In this document: positions 1 to 5,870 of the stretch, in pieces
How positions within the stretch are numbered: position 1 is the stretch's first letter
How the letters are laid out: the number at the start of each line of letters is the position of its first letter
Assembly: GCA_947178045.1 (NCBI GenBank)
Contig: CAMWWR010000072.1
Span: 1-7,854 of the forward strand
From: an uncultured Clostridia bacterium
Lineage (GTDB): Bacteria > Bacillota > Clostridia > Lachnospirales > Lachnospiraceae
DNA: 7,854 nucleotides
Reading direction: 5' to 3'
Position numbers and translations under genes: made by a program
The notes under the pieces: generated by a model
The model's database searches: none
The model's input: only the letters and a program-made list of their open reading frames with translations
What the model was told of the DNA's origin: nothing

Positions 1-839
1 TATACATCGAGAAGTTTATTCATTTCATGGAAATTGAAAACAGTATCGTATCAGATAGGGGGCTGAAAAACAATGCCGATACGCCGATCACGATTGAGTT
101 TGTCGATGTGTCTTTCTCGTATGACGGGGGACACAAAATTTTAAATGGATTGAATTTAAAAATCAAGGCAAATGAAAAAGTGGCAATCGTCGGCAACAAT
201 GGTGCCGGAAAGAGTACGCTTGTTAAGCTTTTGCTGAGACTGTATGATCCTGACAACGGCAAAATTCTGGTAAATGGAATTGATATTCGGGACTATGATG
301 TGGAGTTCTACCGAAAGAATATATGCAGTATATTGGTTCAAAACTTCCAGCTGTTTGCGTTAACGCTGTATGAGAACGTTAAAATGGATATTGTTGATAA
401 AAAAGCGGAAGGTGCTGACTTGGATAAGGCGCTTGATATGGTCGGGCTGAGTGATGTGGTAGAGCGCCTGCCTGATAAGGGAGACAGCGATTATTCGAGA
501 GAATTCAATGGCGACGGTGTGGTATTCTCCGGGGGACAAAAACAAAAACTGGCACTGGCAAGAGTATTGTTCCGTGACAAAAGAATGGTGATTCTGGACG
601 AGCCGTCAAGTGCGTTGGACCCGAAAGCAGAAAGTGAATTTAATGAACTTGTGTTCAATATGCTGACGGAGAGGACGATTGTTATCATTTCGCATAGGTT
701 ATCGACAACCAAAATGGCGGACAGGATTATTCTGATTCAAAACGGAAAGGTGGCGGAAGACGGTTCGCATAACGAGTTAATGAAGAACAATGGGATATAT
801 GCTAAAATGTTTGAAATGCAGTCCAGGAGATATAAATGA
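1..839 (+). CDS. ABC exporter, C-terminal ATPase half (5' end cut off by window)
   Basis: This is the nucleotide-binding domain of an ABC transporter that hydrolyses ATP to drive substrate movement across the cytoplasmic membrane. The frame is open from base 3, before the first ATG at 27. The leading residues YIEKFIHF look like the linker that follows a membrane domain in half-transporter exporters, so the gene almost certainly begins upstream. Counting from the ATG at 27, the Walker A motif GNNGAGKST is at 56-64, the Q-loop Gln at 105, the signature FSGGQ (Phe for the usual Leu) at 167-171, Walker B ending in ILDE at 189-192, the D-loop SALD at 195-198 and the switch His at 223. All catalytic elements are intact. 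The substrate cannot be told from this half. Codon use is much richer in A and T than in the genes to the right, which suggests a different origin. No convincing terminator follows the stop. Confidence 0.93.
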   Translation, partial: YIEKFIHFMEIENSIVSDRGLKNNADTPITIEFVDVSFSYDGGHKILNGLNLKIKANEKVAIVGNNGAGKSTLVKLLLRLYDPDNGKILVNGIDIRDYDVEFYRKNICSILVQNFQLFALTLYENVKMDIVDKKAEGADLDKALDMVGLSDVVERLPDKGDSDYSREFNGDGVVFSGGQKQKLALARVLFRDKRMVILDEPSSALDPKAESEFNELVFNMLTERTIVIISHRLSTTKMADRIILIQNGKVAEDGSHNELMKNNGIYAKMFEMQSRRYK

Positions 840-884
840 CGACGGCGCTTACATGCTTTTTTGGCTGGGCACGCCATGACGGGC

Positions 885-913
885 TTGCTATTTCGGAATT
901 TTTCCGTTATACT
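885..913 (+). promoter_or_regulatory. Sigma-A-type promoter for the small helical protein gene
   Basis: TTGCTA (885-890) and TATACT (908-913) are separated by 17 bases, close to the TTGACA/TATAAT consensus. Transcription would start near 920, giving a leader of about 86 nt before the ATG at 1006. The spacer contains a perfect inverted repeat, CGGAA-TTT-TTCCG (894-906), placed where a repressor or an activator could act on the promoter. Confidence 0.7.
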
Positions 914-1005
914 GTTCATGTACTCTCGTCGGGACGGCGCGCGGGGAGCCGGCGTATTCGCGTGTACGGCCGCGGCGATAAATATTGATTCGGGAGGATT
1001 TCAAA

Positions 1006-1224
1006 ATGGACATCAAAGAACAGATCAATAAGGTTGTGGAGAAGGTGACGAAGGACGATGCGGTCAAGAAGCTCTTTTCCGAAAATCCGGTGCAGGCTGT
1101 GGAGAAGGTAATCGGCGTTGATCTGCCGGATGACGTTGTGAACCAGGTCGTTCAGGGCGTAAAGGCAAAGGTCTCGGTGGATAAGGTTGCCGGGGCTGCG
1201 GATTTTCTGAAGAAACTGTTTTAG
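1006..1224 (+). CDS. Small charged helical protein, function unknown (72 aa)
   Basis: I do not recognise a named family with certainty. The start chosen is the ATG at 1006, with GGGAGG (992-997) eight bases upstream; an in-frame TTG at 985 would place that ribosome site inside the gene. The protein is rich in Lys, Asp, Glu and Val and has no membrane segment or signal peptide. It reads as three amphipathic helices, broken by SENP near residue 25 and by the DLPDD turn near residue 43, and ends in a basic-hydrophobic tail, FLKKLF. The pattern of a helix, a Pro-containing turn, then a G-V-D-L-P-like step resembles Nif11/NHLP-type leader regions of modified peptides, but no core peptide or modification enzyme is visible here. 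It is monocistronic: its own promoter is upstream and a strong terminator follows 52 bases after the stop. The coding style and clean signals make it a real gene. Confidence 0.85.
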   Translation: MDIKEQINKVVEKVTKDDAVKKLFSENPVQAVEKVIGVDLPDDVVNQVVQGVKAKVSVDKVAGAADFLKKLF

Positions 1225-1275
1225 CAGAAGCGGGGCTTTTCGTTTCGCGGCAGAATAATTATTCCGACTCCGGTT

Positions 1276-1322
1276 CCGGGGTGCGGCATTCTTTGAAGAG
1301 TGCCGCGCCCCGGGCCTTTTTT
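1276..1322 (+). terminator. Strong intrinsic terminator after the small helical protein gene
   Basis: Arms at 1276-1291 and 1298-1313 form a 16-bp stem with two G-U pairs around a six-base loop (TTTGAA). The stem is followed by GCC and six T residues (1317-1322). On the opposite strand no T-run follows the stem, so it should act mainly on + strand transcription, although the convergent DUF305 gene also ends nearby. Confidence 0.85.
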
Positions 1323-1385
1323 GCAGGACGATTTTTTACCGCCTGGCAGCGGGAGCGGGCCTTTTCGCTCTGTGGCGAAAAAGGC

Positions 1386-1949
1386 TCAGCAGCCGGCCAG
1401 GCGCAGAAGCCGCTGCATTTCCTGAACGCTCCTGCGCTGGGAGATGATGATGGCCTCCAGGATCGGTATCAGCTCGGAGCAGAGCCCGTAGTGCAGCGCG
1501 TTCTCGGCCATACGGATCGCCCCCAGATGATGCGGGATCATCCCGCGCATAAAATTGACATTAATATTGTTGGAGGAGCGTATCCCGTCCATCTCACAGA
1601 ACATGGTGTGCGTGATATTCTGAAGCCGCCGCTGATACAGTGTCAGATCACAGCAGCTGGACGGTTTATCGCAGCATTCTGCAATGCGGCACATGTCGTT
1701 AATGCCCTTTGTCTGAGATGAAATGATATTTGCCGCAATCCGGCGTAGCGGAAGCCAGGCGGAATATTGCAGAAGACTGTCGGACATCTCGATGGCTGCC
1801 TGATGGTGCGGTATCATCTGCACAATGAAATTGTGGGAAATGCTGTCGTTTGTGTCCGCGCCCTCCATGCTCTGGATCATGTTGTCGAGAATGGAATAAT
1901 AGCAGCAGAGATAGTCCTTTGTCCTGTCGTCAAACACGCAATACTTCAT
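1386..1949 (-). CDS. DUF305 family protein, Cys-rich, no signal peptide
   Basis: This 187-residue protein carries two copies of the DUF305 signature: MIPHHQAAIEM at 45-55 and MIPHHLGAIRM at 137-147, each followed by a helical segment ending near an S-Q pair (78-79 and 170-171). Paired His in this family have been tied to copper or silver binding (CopM-type proteins), so metal binding or storage is the likely role. Family members are often exported, but this one has no N-terminal hydrophobic segment and should be cytosolic. It has eleven Cys, including CC at 15-16 and a CC-x5-CC cluster at 92-100, which could add thiolate ligands. The ATG at 1949 has AGGGGGG (1955-1961) five bases upstream. 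The gene lies 117 bases after the GGDEF gene on the same strand and converges on the small helical protein gene. No clear promoter of its own was seen. The metal is not predictable from sequence. Confidence 0.85.
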   Translation of the reverse strand: MKYCVFDDRTKDYLCCYYSILDNMIQSMEGADTNDSISHNFIVQMIPHHQAAIEMSDSLLQYSAWLPLRRIAANIISSQTKGINDMCRIAECCDKPSSCCDLTLYQRRLQNITHTMFCEMDGIRSSNNINVNFMRGMIPHHLGAIRMAENALHYGLCSELIPILEAIIISQRRSVQEMQRLLRLAGC

Positions 1950-1961
1950 AAAAGCCCCCCT

Positions 1962-2010
1962 GTGGAAAAATGAAAAGGATTCCGGGGAGCCGTCTGTGAA
2001 GCTCCCCCGG
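1962..2010 (-). terminator. Possible terminator or attenuator between the GGDEF and DUF305 genes
   Basis: On the - strand, GGGGGAGC (2001-2008) pairs with GCTCCCC (1984-1990), with one bulge and flanking CC/GG extending the stem to 1982-2010. It is followed by a U-rich but interrupted tail (CCTTTTCATTTTT). It could end the GGDEF transcript or limit read-through into the DUF305 gene. The same GGGGGAGC can instead pair with an upstream copy of its complement (see the alternative hairpin entry). Confidence 0.5.
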
Positions 2011-2046
2011 CGATGGTTTCATAAAATAGTATGAAAAAGGGGGAGC
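2001..2046 (-). promoter_or_regulatory. Alternative hairpin competing with the terminator stem
   Basis: On the DNA, GCTCCCCC (2001-2008) and GGGGGAGC (2039-2046) are exact complements and enclose a second perfect 7-bp hairpin, TTTCATA/TATGAAA (2017-2023 and 2030-2036, loop AAATAG). In - strand RNA this structure forms first and would use the bases needed by the downstream terminator stem. That is the layout of an antiterminator. No ligand-binding element was recognised, and the pairing may be incidental. Confidence 0.4.
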
Positions 2047-2066
2047 TTTATGCCTGAGAAATCGTG

Positions 2067-3665
2067 TTACAGGGAGGAGGAAAGTGAGAATCCGTCCCGT
2101 CCGAGATGCTTTGTCCTGTAGAGCGCGGAGTCGGCCGCGTGCAGATAATCAAAAAACTGAGCGGTCGGGGAAGGAATACAGTTTATGCCTCCGGCCGACA
2201 CGGTGACATGATCCGCGACAGCGGAGCCCACATGAGGAATCGCGAGGCTGCGCATGCGCTCGCATATCGTCTCGGCGATCTGGCGGAACAGCTCATCCGG
2301 AAGTCCCCGGAACAGCAGGCAGAACTCATCGCCGCCGTATCGGACGACATAGCCGCGGTCCTGTGCGGCCTCGGAAAGCACGGCGGCGATGTCGTGCAGG
2401 CAGCGGTCACCCGCGACATGCCCGTAAATATCGTTGTATTCCTTGAAATAATCGCAGTCGATCAGGATCAGGCCAAAGGACTGCTGTTCGTTCTGCGCGC
2501 GGCGGTATACGGAATCGATCAGCGTGTTCAGACCGTGGCGGTTGTATGCGCCGGTCAGCTCGTCCTCCTGGGAAAGAGAGCGGAGAACGGCGTTCTCCTC
2601 CTCAATGGACGCCTGCATTTCGTTCAGTTTCTGCAGCTTCAGACGCATTTTTATACTGGAGACGCGCATGGAATCAAGAATGGCATTCTGGCGCTCCTGC
2701 CATTCATAATGGGCCCTGTAGCAGCGGGCGAGCTCCTCGTCCTCCCCGACGGCCTTGCAGTAGCGGATGCATACGCCGTAAAACTGGAGCCGGCGTTCCG
2801 GAAGCTGCTCGCGCTCCATCAGAGAACGGCATTGATCTAGCATGATTTTGACATCGTCGTACTTTTCAAGCTGGAGAAAAAGCTCGGCCAGCTCGATGTA
2901 CGCCGGAAACAGCTCCTGGATGTAGGAGGAGGCAAGACAGAGCCGGCTGGCCGTGAGCGCGCTGCGGCACGCGGCCTCGGAGTCACCCTGGCGCAGTGCG
3001 ATCTGGGCCCGGATCGTCTCGATATTCAGCTCGTACGCCTTGTAGCGCTCGGGCGTCAGCAGACGGCAGCACTTGTCCAGATAGTGCAGCGCCGTCCGGA
3101 CGTTCCCCTTATAGCAGTAGACGGTGGCAAGATTGATATAAAAGACCTCGATCGGATAAATGCGGTCGGCTTTCTGCTTCTTGGCGAGTCTGGAATAGCT
3201 GTATCCGGATTTAAAATATTCGATCGCGGTATCGTAGTCCTTCAGATCGGAGAAAAGGGTTCCGATATTGTTTGTCGTCAGACCGATGTGCATATAGTCA
3301 TGCCTCTGTTTTGCGATCTGAAGCGATTCGAAGAAGTATTTCAGGGCGTACTGCTCGTCGCCCTGCTTGGAAAGAATGACGGCGGTATACCCGTACTGGA
3401 GCATAAGCAGGTCGTCGTAATGCTCCTGCTCCTGGAGCTGCATCCCCTTCCAGGCGTAGGAAAGCGCCGCCCGGAGGCTTCCCTGGGAGAAAAGCGCATG
3501 GCAGAGATGAAGGTAGGCAAAAGCTGTGGCGTAGGAATTCTGCTGTTTGCGGGCCAGCGTCAGCAGATTGCGGCTCAGCTTGAGTTCCTTCTGATGGTCG
3601 GTATATTGTACTGCCGCGATCAGGTCAAAATAATCCTGCACGGAACGGGTCTGTTTTTGACTCAT
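2067..3665 (-). CDS. TPR-GGDEF protein, probable diguanylate cyclase
   Basis: This 532-residue soluble protein likely joins two GTP into cyclic di-GMP. Residues 30-320 are helical repeats of TPR type (best unit about 130-160). A predicted coiled coil follows at about 325-365, then the GGDEF domain at 366-532. The active-site signature GGDEF is intact at 444-448, and the DCD-x-F-K...ND metal and substrate motif is at 403-412. The inhibitory RxxD site expected just before GGDEF is missing: Gln and Gly occupy the Arg and Asp positions, so product inhibition through that site is unlikely. There is no membrane segment, so the TPR region is probably the sensory or partner-binding input. The ATG at 3665 is chosen over an in-frame GTG at 3683 because the promoter would start the message near 3689, inside the GTG's ribosome site; the ATG has AGAGGGGG upstream. 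It lies 93 bases after the Rieske oxidoreductase gene. Confidence 0.9.
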   Translation of the reverse strand: MSQKQTRSVQDYFDLIAAVQYTDHQKELKLSRNLLTLARKQQNSYATAFAYLHLCHALFSQGSLRAALSYAWKGMQLQEQEHYDDLLMLQYGYTAVILSKQGDEQYALKYFFESLQIAKQRHDYMHIGLTTNNIGTLFSDLKDYDTAIEYFKSGYSYSRLAKKQKADRIYPIEVFYINLATVYCYKGNVRTALHYLDKCCRLLTPERYKAYELNIETIRAQIALRQGDSEAACRSALTASRLCLASSYIQELFPAYIELAELFLQLEKYDDVKIMLDQCRSLMEREQLPERRLQFYGVCIRYCKAVGEDEELARCYRAHYEWQERQNAILDSMRVSSIKMRLKLQKLNEMQASIEEENAVLRSLSQEDELTGAYNRHGLNTLIDSVYRRAQNEQQSFGLILIDCDYFKEYNDIYGHVAGDRCLHDIAAVLSEAAQDRGYVVRYGGDEFCLLFRGLPDELFRQIAETICERMRSLAIPHVGSAVADHVTVSAGGINCIPSPTAQFFDYLHAADSALYRTKHLGRDGFSLSSSL

Positions 3666-3695
3666 AGGGAGCCCCCTCTCCACATTTTTCTCCCT

Positions 3696-3724
3696 ATTCT
3701 AGCACAGGCACCGGTAATTGGCAA
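3696..3724 (-). promoter_or_regulatory. Sigma-A-type promoter for the GGDEF gene
   Basis: Read on the - strand, TTGCCA (3719-3724) and TAGAAT (3696-3701) are spaced by 17 bases. Transcription would begin near 3689, leaving a leader of about 24 nt with the AGAGGGGG ribosome site before the ATG at 3665. The GGDEF gene can therefore be expressed independently of the oxidoreductase gene upstream of it. Confidence 0.7.
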
Positions 3725-3758
3725 TAATCTTTTTACAGGTAATCTGTACTCCTGTTGT

Positions 3759-5339
3759 TCACTCCTCTGCGCGCACCGGCGGGACGGTTCCGTCCGCGAT
3801 ACCCTGCTGGGCCGGCTCGTCGAGCAGTCTGCCGCGGTAGTCGAACCGCGAGCCGTGACATGGACAGTCCCAGCTTTTTTCGTCCGGATTCCACTCCAGC
3901 TGACAGCCGAGATGCGGACAGCGGATCGATACGACGAAAAGCTCTCCGTTTTCATCCTTGTATACACCGCATTTTTCTCCGTCGAGCTCGACAACGCCGC
4001 CATGGCCCTTCGGCAGTGCGTCGACCTCACCCCGCGGAGGCGAGAACACCCGGCGGGAGAGATCCTTTGCTGCGTGCAGCATTTCCTGCGCGAGTGTTTT
4101 TCCCGAGGCGGAAAGAGAAAAGCGCTGCGGCGAAAACACTGGCTCCCACGGGTGCGCGCCGTCCCGGATCAGGCCGGTGAGCAGCAGGGCCGCAGCCATG
4201 GAGGAGGTCATGCCCCACTTCCCGAAGCCGGTGGCGACATACCAGTCTGGCGTGGAGGAGGAGAAGCGGCCGATGTAGGGGATGCTGTCAAGAGTGATGC
4301 AGTCCTGTGCGCTCCACGCTGCGATCTCATGCAGCGACGGATAATAGTCCGCCGCTGCCTGGCGCAGCTTTGCGAAACGGCCACCGGTCCGGTTTTCGCC
4401 CGTGCGGTGACTCCCGCCGCCGAGCAGAAGCATATCGCCGAACGGGCGGAACGAGAGGCCGTCCGGGTCGATGCCGAGATACATGCCCTCCGGGATCACG
4501 CTATCCGATGCAGGACTTTCCGGTTCTGAGCTCTCTGATACAGGGCTTCCGGGGCTTCCAGGTTTTGAGCTGTCCGATGCGCCGCCGCCTGGCTCGCCGT
4601 TCTTTTCGGGAGCCAGCGCGATAACATAGCTGCGCTCCTGATGCATCCGCATAAAATAGTAGCCGGGCACATTCTGAAACGGATAGTGGCAGCAGAATAA
4701 TATATGCTTTGCCGTGACGGTTCCGCGGGAGGTGAGGACACGGTCGTCCTCCACGCGCAGGACGGCCGTCCGCTCATAGATTTCGAGCGGCTCCGCGACC
4801 GCGTACAGAAATTTCAGAGGATGAAAGCACGCCTGGGCGTCAAAGCGAAGCGCCGCCATGACGGGGAAGGGAAGCCCGGTTTCCGTGACGAGGGAGGCGG
4901 CGATGCCGAGTCTTGCCGCGGCCTCCTGCTCCCGGGTGAGCAGCGCCCGGTTCTCTGTCGTATACAGAAAGGCCGGGCGGCGGCGGAAATCGCAGTCGAT
5001 ATGCAGCTCCTCGATCAGGGCGGCATATTCCTCGATTGCCTGCTGGTTTGCCGCAGCGTAACCGCGCGCGGTCTCCTCGCCGAATTGTTCGATCAGCCGA
5101 TGATAGATCAGGCCGTGCTGCGACGTGATTTTTGCGGTCGTTCCGCTCGTCTGACCGCCGCCGATGCGGCTGCGCTCGAGCACGGCGACGCGGAGCCCTG
5201 CCCGGGAAAGAAAATGAGCCGTTAAAATGCCGGCAAGGCCGCCGCCGATGACAGCAGCGTCGACGGACAGATCTCCCTCGAGCGGAGGACGGGCCGCCGA
5301 TCTTGCAGACTCCGACCATACGGATGTTTTTTGCTTCAT
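3759..5339 (-). CDS. FAD-dependent oxidoreductase with C-terminal Rieske [2Fe-2S] domain
   Basis: This 526-residue cytosolic flavoprotein matches the DAO-Rieske fusion type (similar in layout to Bacillus YhfW). Its substrate is unknown. The FAD-binding dinucleotide fold is at 26-58, with GGGLAG at 32-37 and the ribose-binding Glu at 55. The DAO body runs to about 400, with the late FAD-contacting stretch GFGKWGMT at 371-378. The Rieske domain at about 440-526 has CPHLGC at 474-479 and CPCHGS at 492-497. The ligands would be C474, H476, C492 and H495, and C479 with C494 could form the stabilising disulfide seen in high-potential Rieske proteins. Residues about 250-281 are a Ser/Pro/Gly/Glu-rich insert with internal repeats in the middle of the DAO domain. 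The ATG at 5339 has GGGAGG five bases upstream; a TTG at 5357 would put that site inside the gene. No clear promoter or terminator was found. Confidence 0.93.
   Translation of the reverse strand: MKQKTSVWSESARSAARPPLEGDLSVDAAVIGGGLAGILTAHFLSRAGLRVAVLERSRIGGGQTSGTTAKITSQHGLIYHRLIEQFGEETARGYAAANQQAIEEYAALIEELHIDCDFRRRPAFLYTTENRALLTREQEAAARLGIAASLVTETGLPFPVMAALRFDAQACFHPLKFLYAVAEPLEIYERTAVLRVEDDRVLTSRGTVTAKHILFCCHYPFQNVPGYYFMRMHQERSYVIALAPEKNGEPGGGASDSSKPGSPGSPVSESSEPESPASDSVIPEGMYLGIDPDGLSFRPFGDMLLLGGGSHRTGENRTGGRFAKLRQAAADYYPSLHEIAAWSAQDCITLDSIPYIGRFSSSTPDWYVATGFGKWGMTSSMAAALLLTGLIRDGAHPWEPVFSPQRFSLSASGKTLAQEMLHAAKDLSRRVFSPPRGEVDALPKGHGGVVELDGEKCGVYKDENGELFVVSIRCPHLGCQLEWNPDEKSWDCPCHGSRFDYRGRLLDEPAQQGIADGTVPPVRAEE
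4500..4577 (-). repeat. In-frame imperfect Ser/Pro minisatellite inside the oxidoreductase gene
   Basis: The units encode SDSSKPGSPGSPV, then SESSEPESPA, then a partial SDS (residues 255-280). The unit lengths are 39 and 30 bases, both multiples of three, so gain or loss of a unit keeps the frame. The DNA of the units is clearly related (AGCTCA followed by AAACCTGG or GAACCGGA), consistent with slippage growth of a surface loop. Confidence 0.7.
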
Positions 5340-5521
5340 ATAAGCCTCCCTTTTCAAATATTTCGTTGCTGTTCAGCCTTCGGCTTCCCTGTAACAATCT
5401 TTCATCCATAGCGTTGCCGGAAAAAGCAAATAACATGTATGATACCTGCTTTTTGTTCCGGTGGCTTGAAGATATGTGCTGCCCGGGCGTATGCAGACGT
5501 CCGCATGGACTGCAACTGCTG

Positions 5522-5559
5522 CTTGAGCCCGTCCTGCAGCCGCTTTTTCGCGGCTCAAG
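5522..5559. repeat. Inverted repeats with two competing hairpins
   Basis: CTTGAGCC (5522-5529) is the exact complement of GGCTCAAG (5552-5559). A second perfect stem, AGCCGC/GCGGCT (5538-5543 and 5550-5555, loop TTTTTC), overlaps the right arm of the first, so the two cannot form fully together. Neither is followed by a clean T-run on either strand, so a terminator is not well supported. Confidence 0.5.
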
Positions 5560-5602
5560 GAGAAATTGATAGCTTTTTGGGGCAAAATCATTTATAACGG
5601 AG

Positions 5603-5612
5603 GTGTGCACAC
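5603..5612. promoter_or_regulatory. Palindrome GTGTGCACAC, possible operator
   Basis: This perfect 10-bp palindrome lies 231 bases before the first XRE gene. Its core TGTGCACA also occurs at 6825-6832, in the palindrome over the -35 of the second XRE gene. It lies just after a TATAAC (5593-5598) that could be a -10 element, although no well-spaced -35 partner is present. Confidence 0.35.
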
Positions 5613-5784
5613 AAGCCTGATCGGGAGAGAAACGCTGATTCAAGCGCTTCCTGGAACGAAAAAGGAAAGAAAATCAGACGGGTTCGGGCGGAGACGACCG
5701 GGAATGCGCGCAGCGCCGGCGGGCAGATATCGGGCTGTCGAAAGGGGCGAAGGGAGCCGGTCAGAGATGCGGAAGAACCCGGGA

Positions 5785-5814
5785 TTGATAAGGAGGGATA
5801 CTTATTAATACACT
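5785..5814 (+). promoter_or_regulatory. Candidate promoter for the first XRE gene
   Basis: TTGATA (5785-5790) and TACACT (5809-5814) are spaced by 18 bases. The start would fall near 5821, giving a leader of about 22 nt that keeps the real ribosome site (5826-5835) and leaves out the decayed duplicate ribosome site at 5790-5797. The spacing and -35 are good, the -10 moderate. Confidence 0.5.
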
Positions 5815-5870
5815 GAAAATCGGAAAAGGAGAGGGAATATTTATGTTTAATATGCTGAAAATCGGGAAAA
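5788..5870 (+). repeat. Tandem duplication of a ribosome-binding/start region
   Basis: Two copies of an initiation region lie about 42 bases apart. Copy 1 (about 5788-5827) reads AAGGAGGG, a short gap, ATT AAT ACA, then CTGAAAATCGGAAAA from 5813. Copy 2 (about 5824-5870) reads AAGGAGAGGG, a short gap, ATG TTT AAT ATG, then CTGAAAATCGGGAAAA from 5855. Copy 1 has ATT and ACA where copy 2 has ATG codons, and it stays in frame with the gene. The ATG at 5843 is therefore the working start, unless the rare ATT start at 5804 is used. Confidence 0.65.

Larger units (their letters stand above)
5340..5842. other. Non-coding stretch between the divergent oxidoreductase and XRE genes
   Basis: No convincing gene is present. 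Short open frames here lack ribosome sites, protein-like composition or conserved features. The stretch holds the ribosome site of the oxidoreductase gene (5345-5350), competing hairpins at 5522-5559, a GTGTGCACAC palindrome at 5603-5612, a GC-rich featureless part (about 5650-5780), a candidate promoter at 5785-5814 and a decayed duplicate of the XRE start region. A strong promoter for the oxidoreductase gene could not be placed. Confidence 0.6.

Noticed and set aside
920..1005. Possible c-di-GMP or other riboswitch in the leader of the small protein gene
   Set aside because: No known riboswitch core sequence was recognised; only short GC-rich complementarity is present.
1359..1385. Hairpin GCCTTTTCGC/GCGAAAAAGGC just after the DUF305 stop, as a terminator
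   Set aside because: The stem has a bulge and no T-run follows on the - strand, so termination there is not supported.
3666..3683. GTG start at 3683 for the GGDEF gene
   Set aside because: Its ribosome site (3690-3694) would lie at or before the predicted transcription start near 3689, whereas the ATG at 3665 keeps a full site.
3736..3757. ACAGG/CCTGT inverted repeat as a terminator for the oxidoreductase gene
   Set aside because: The stem is only five base pairs and is followed on the - strand by A residues in place of a T-run.
3084..4529. Long + strand open frame of 481 codons
   Set aside because: It lies antisense to the GGDEF and Rieske oxidoreductase genes, whose domains and motifs are unmistakable. 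It crosses their intergenic gap and has no ribosome site or recognisable domain.
5405..5554. Stop-to-stop - strand frame with a helix-like stretch (AAKKRLQDGLKQQLQSM)
   Set aside because: It is only about 50 codons, with no ribosome site at its internal ATG and no family match recognised. It could be a gene remnant but cannot be supported.
5505..5597. 30-residue Cys-rich peptide beginning MDCNCC
   Set aside because: There is no ribosome binding site, and the frame runs through the hairpin pair; the Cys cluster may be chance.
5566..5808. 80-codon + strand frame before the first XRE gene
   Set aside because: It starts at TTG without a ribosome site, has an Arg/Gly-rich random-looking composition, and spans a candidate promoter.
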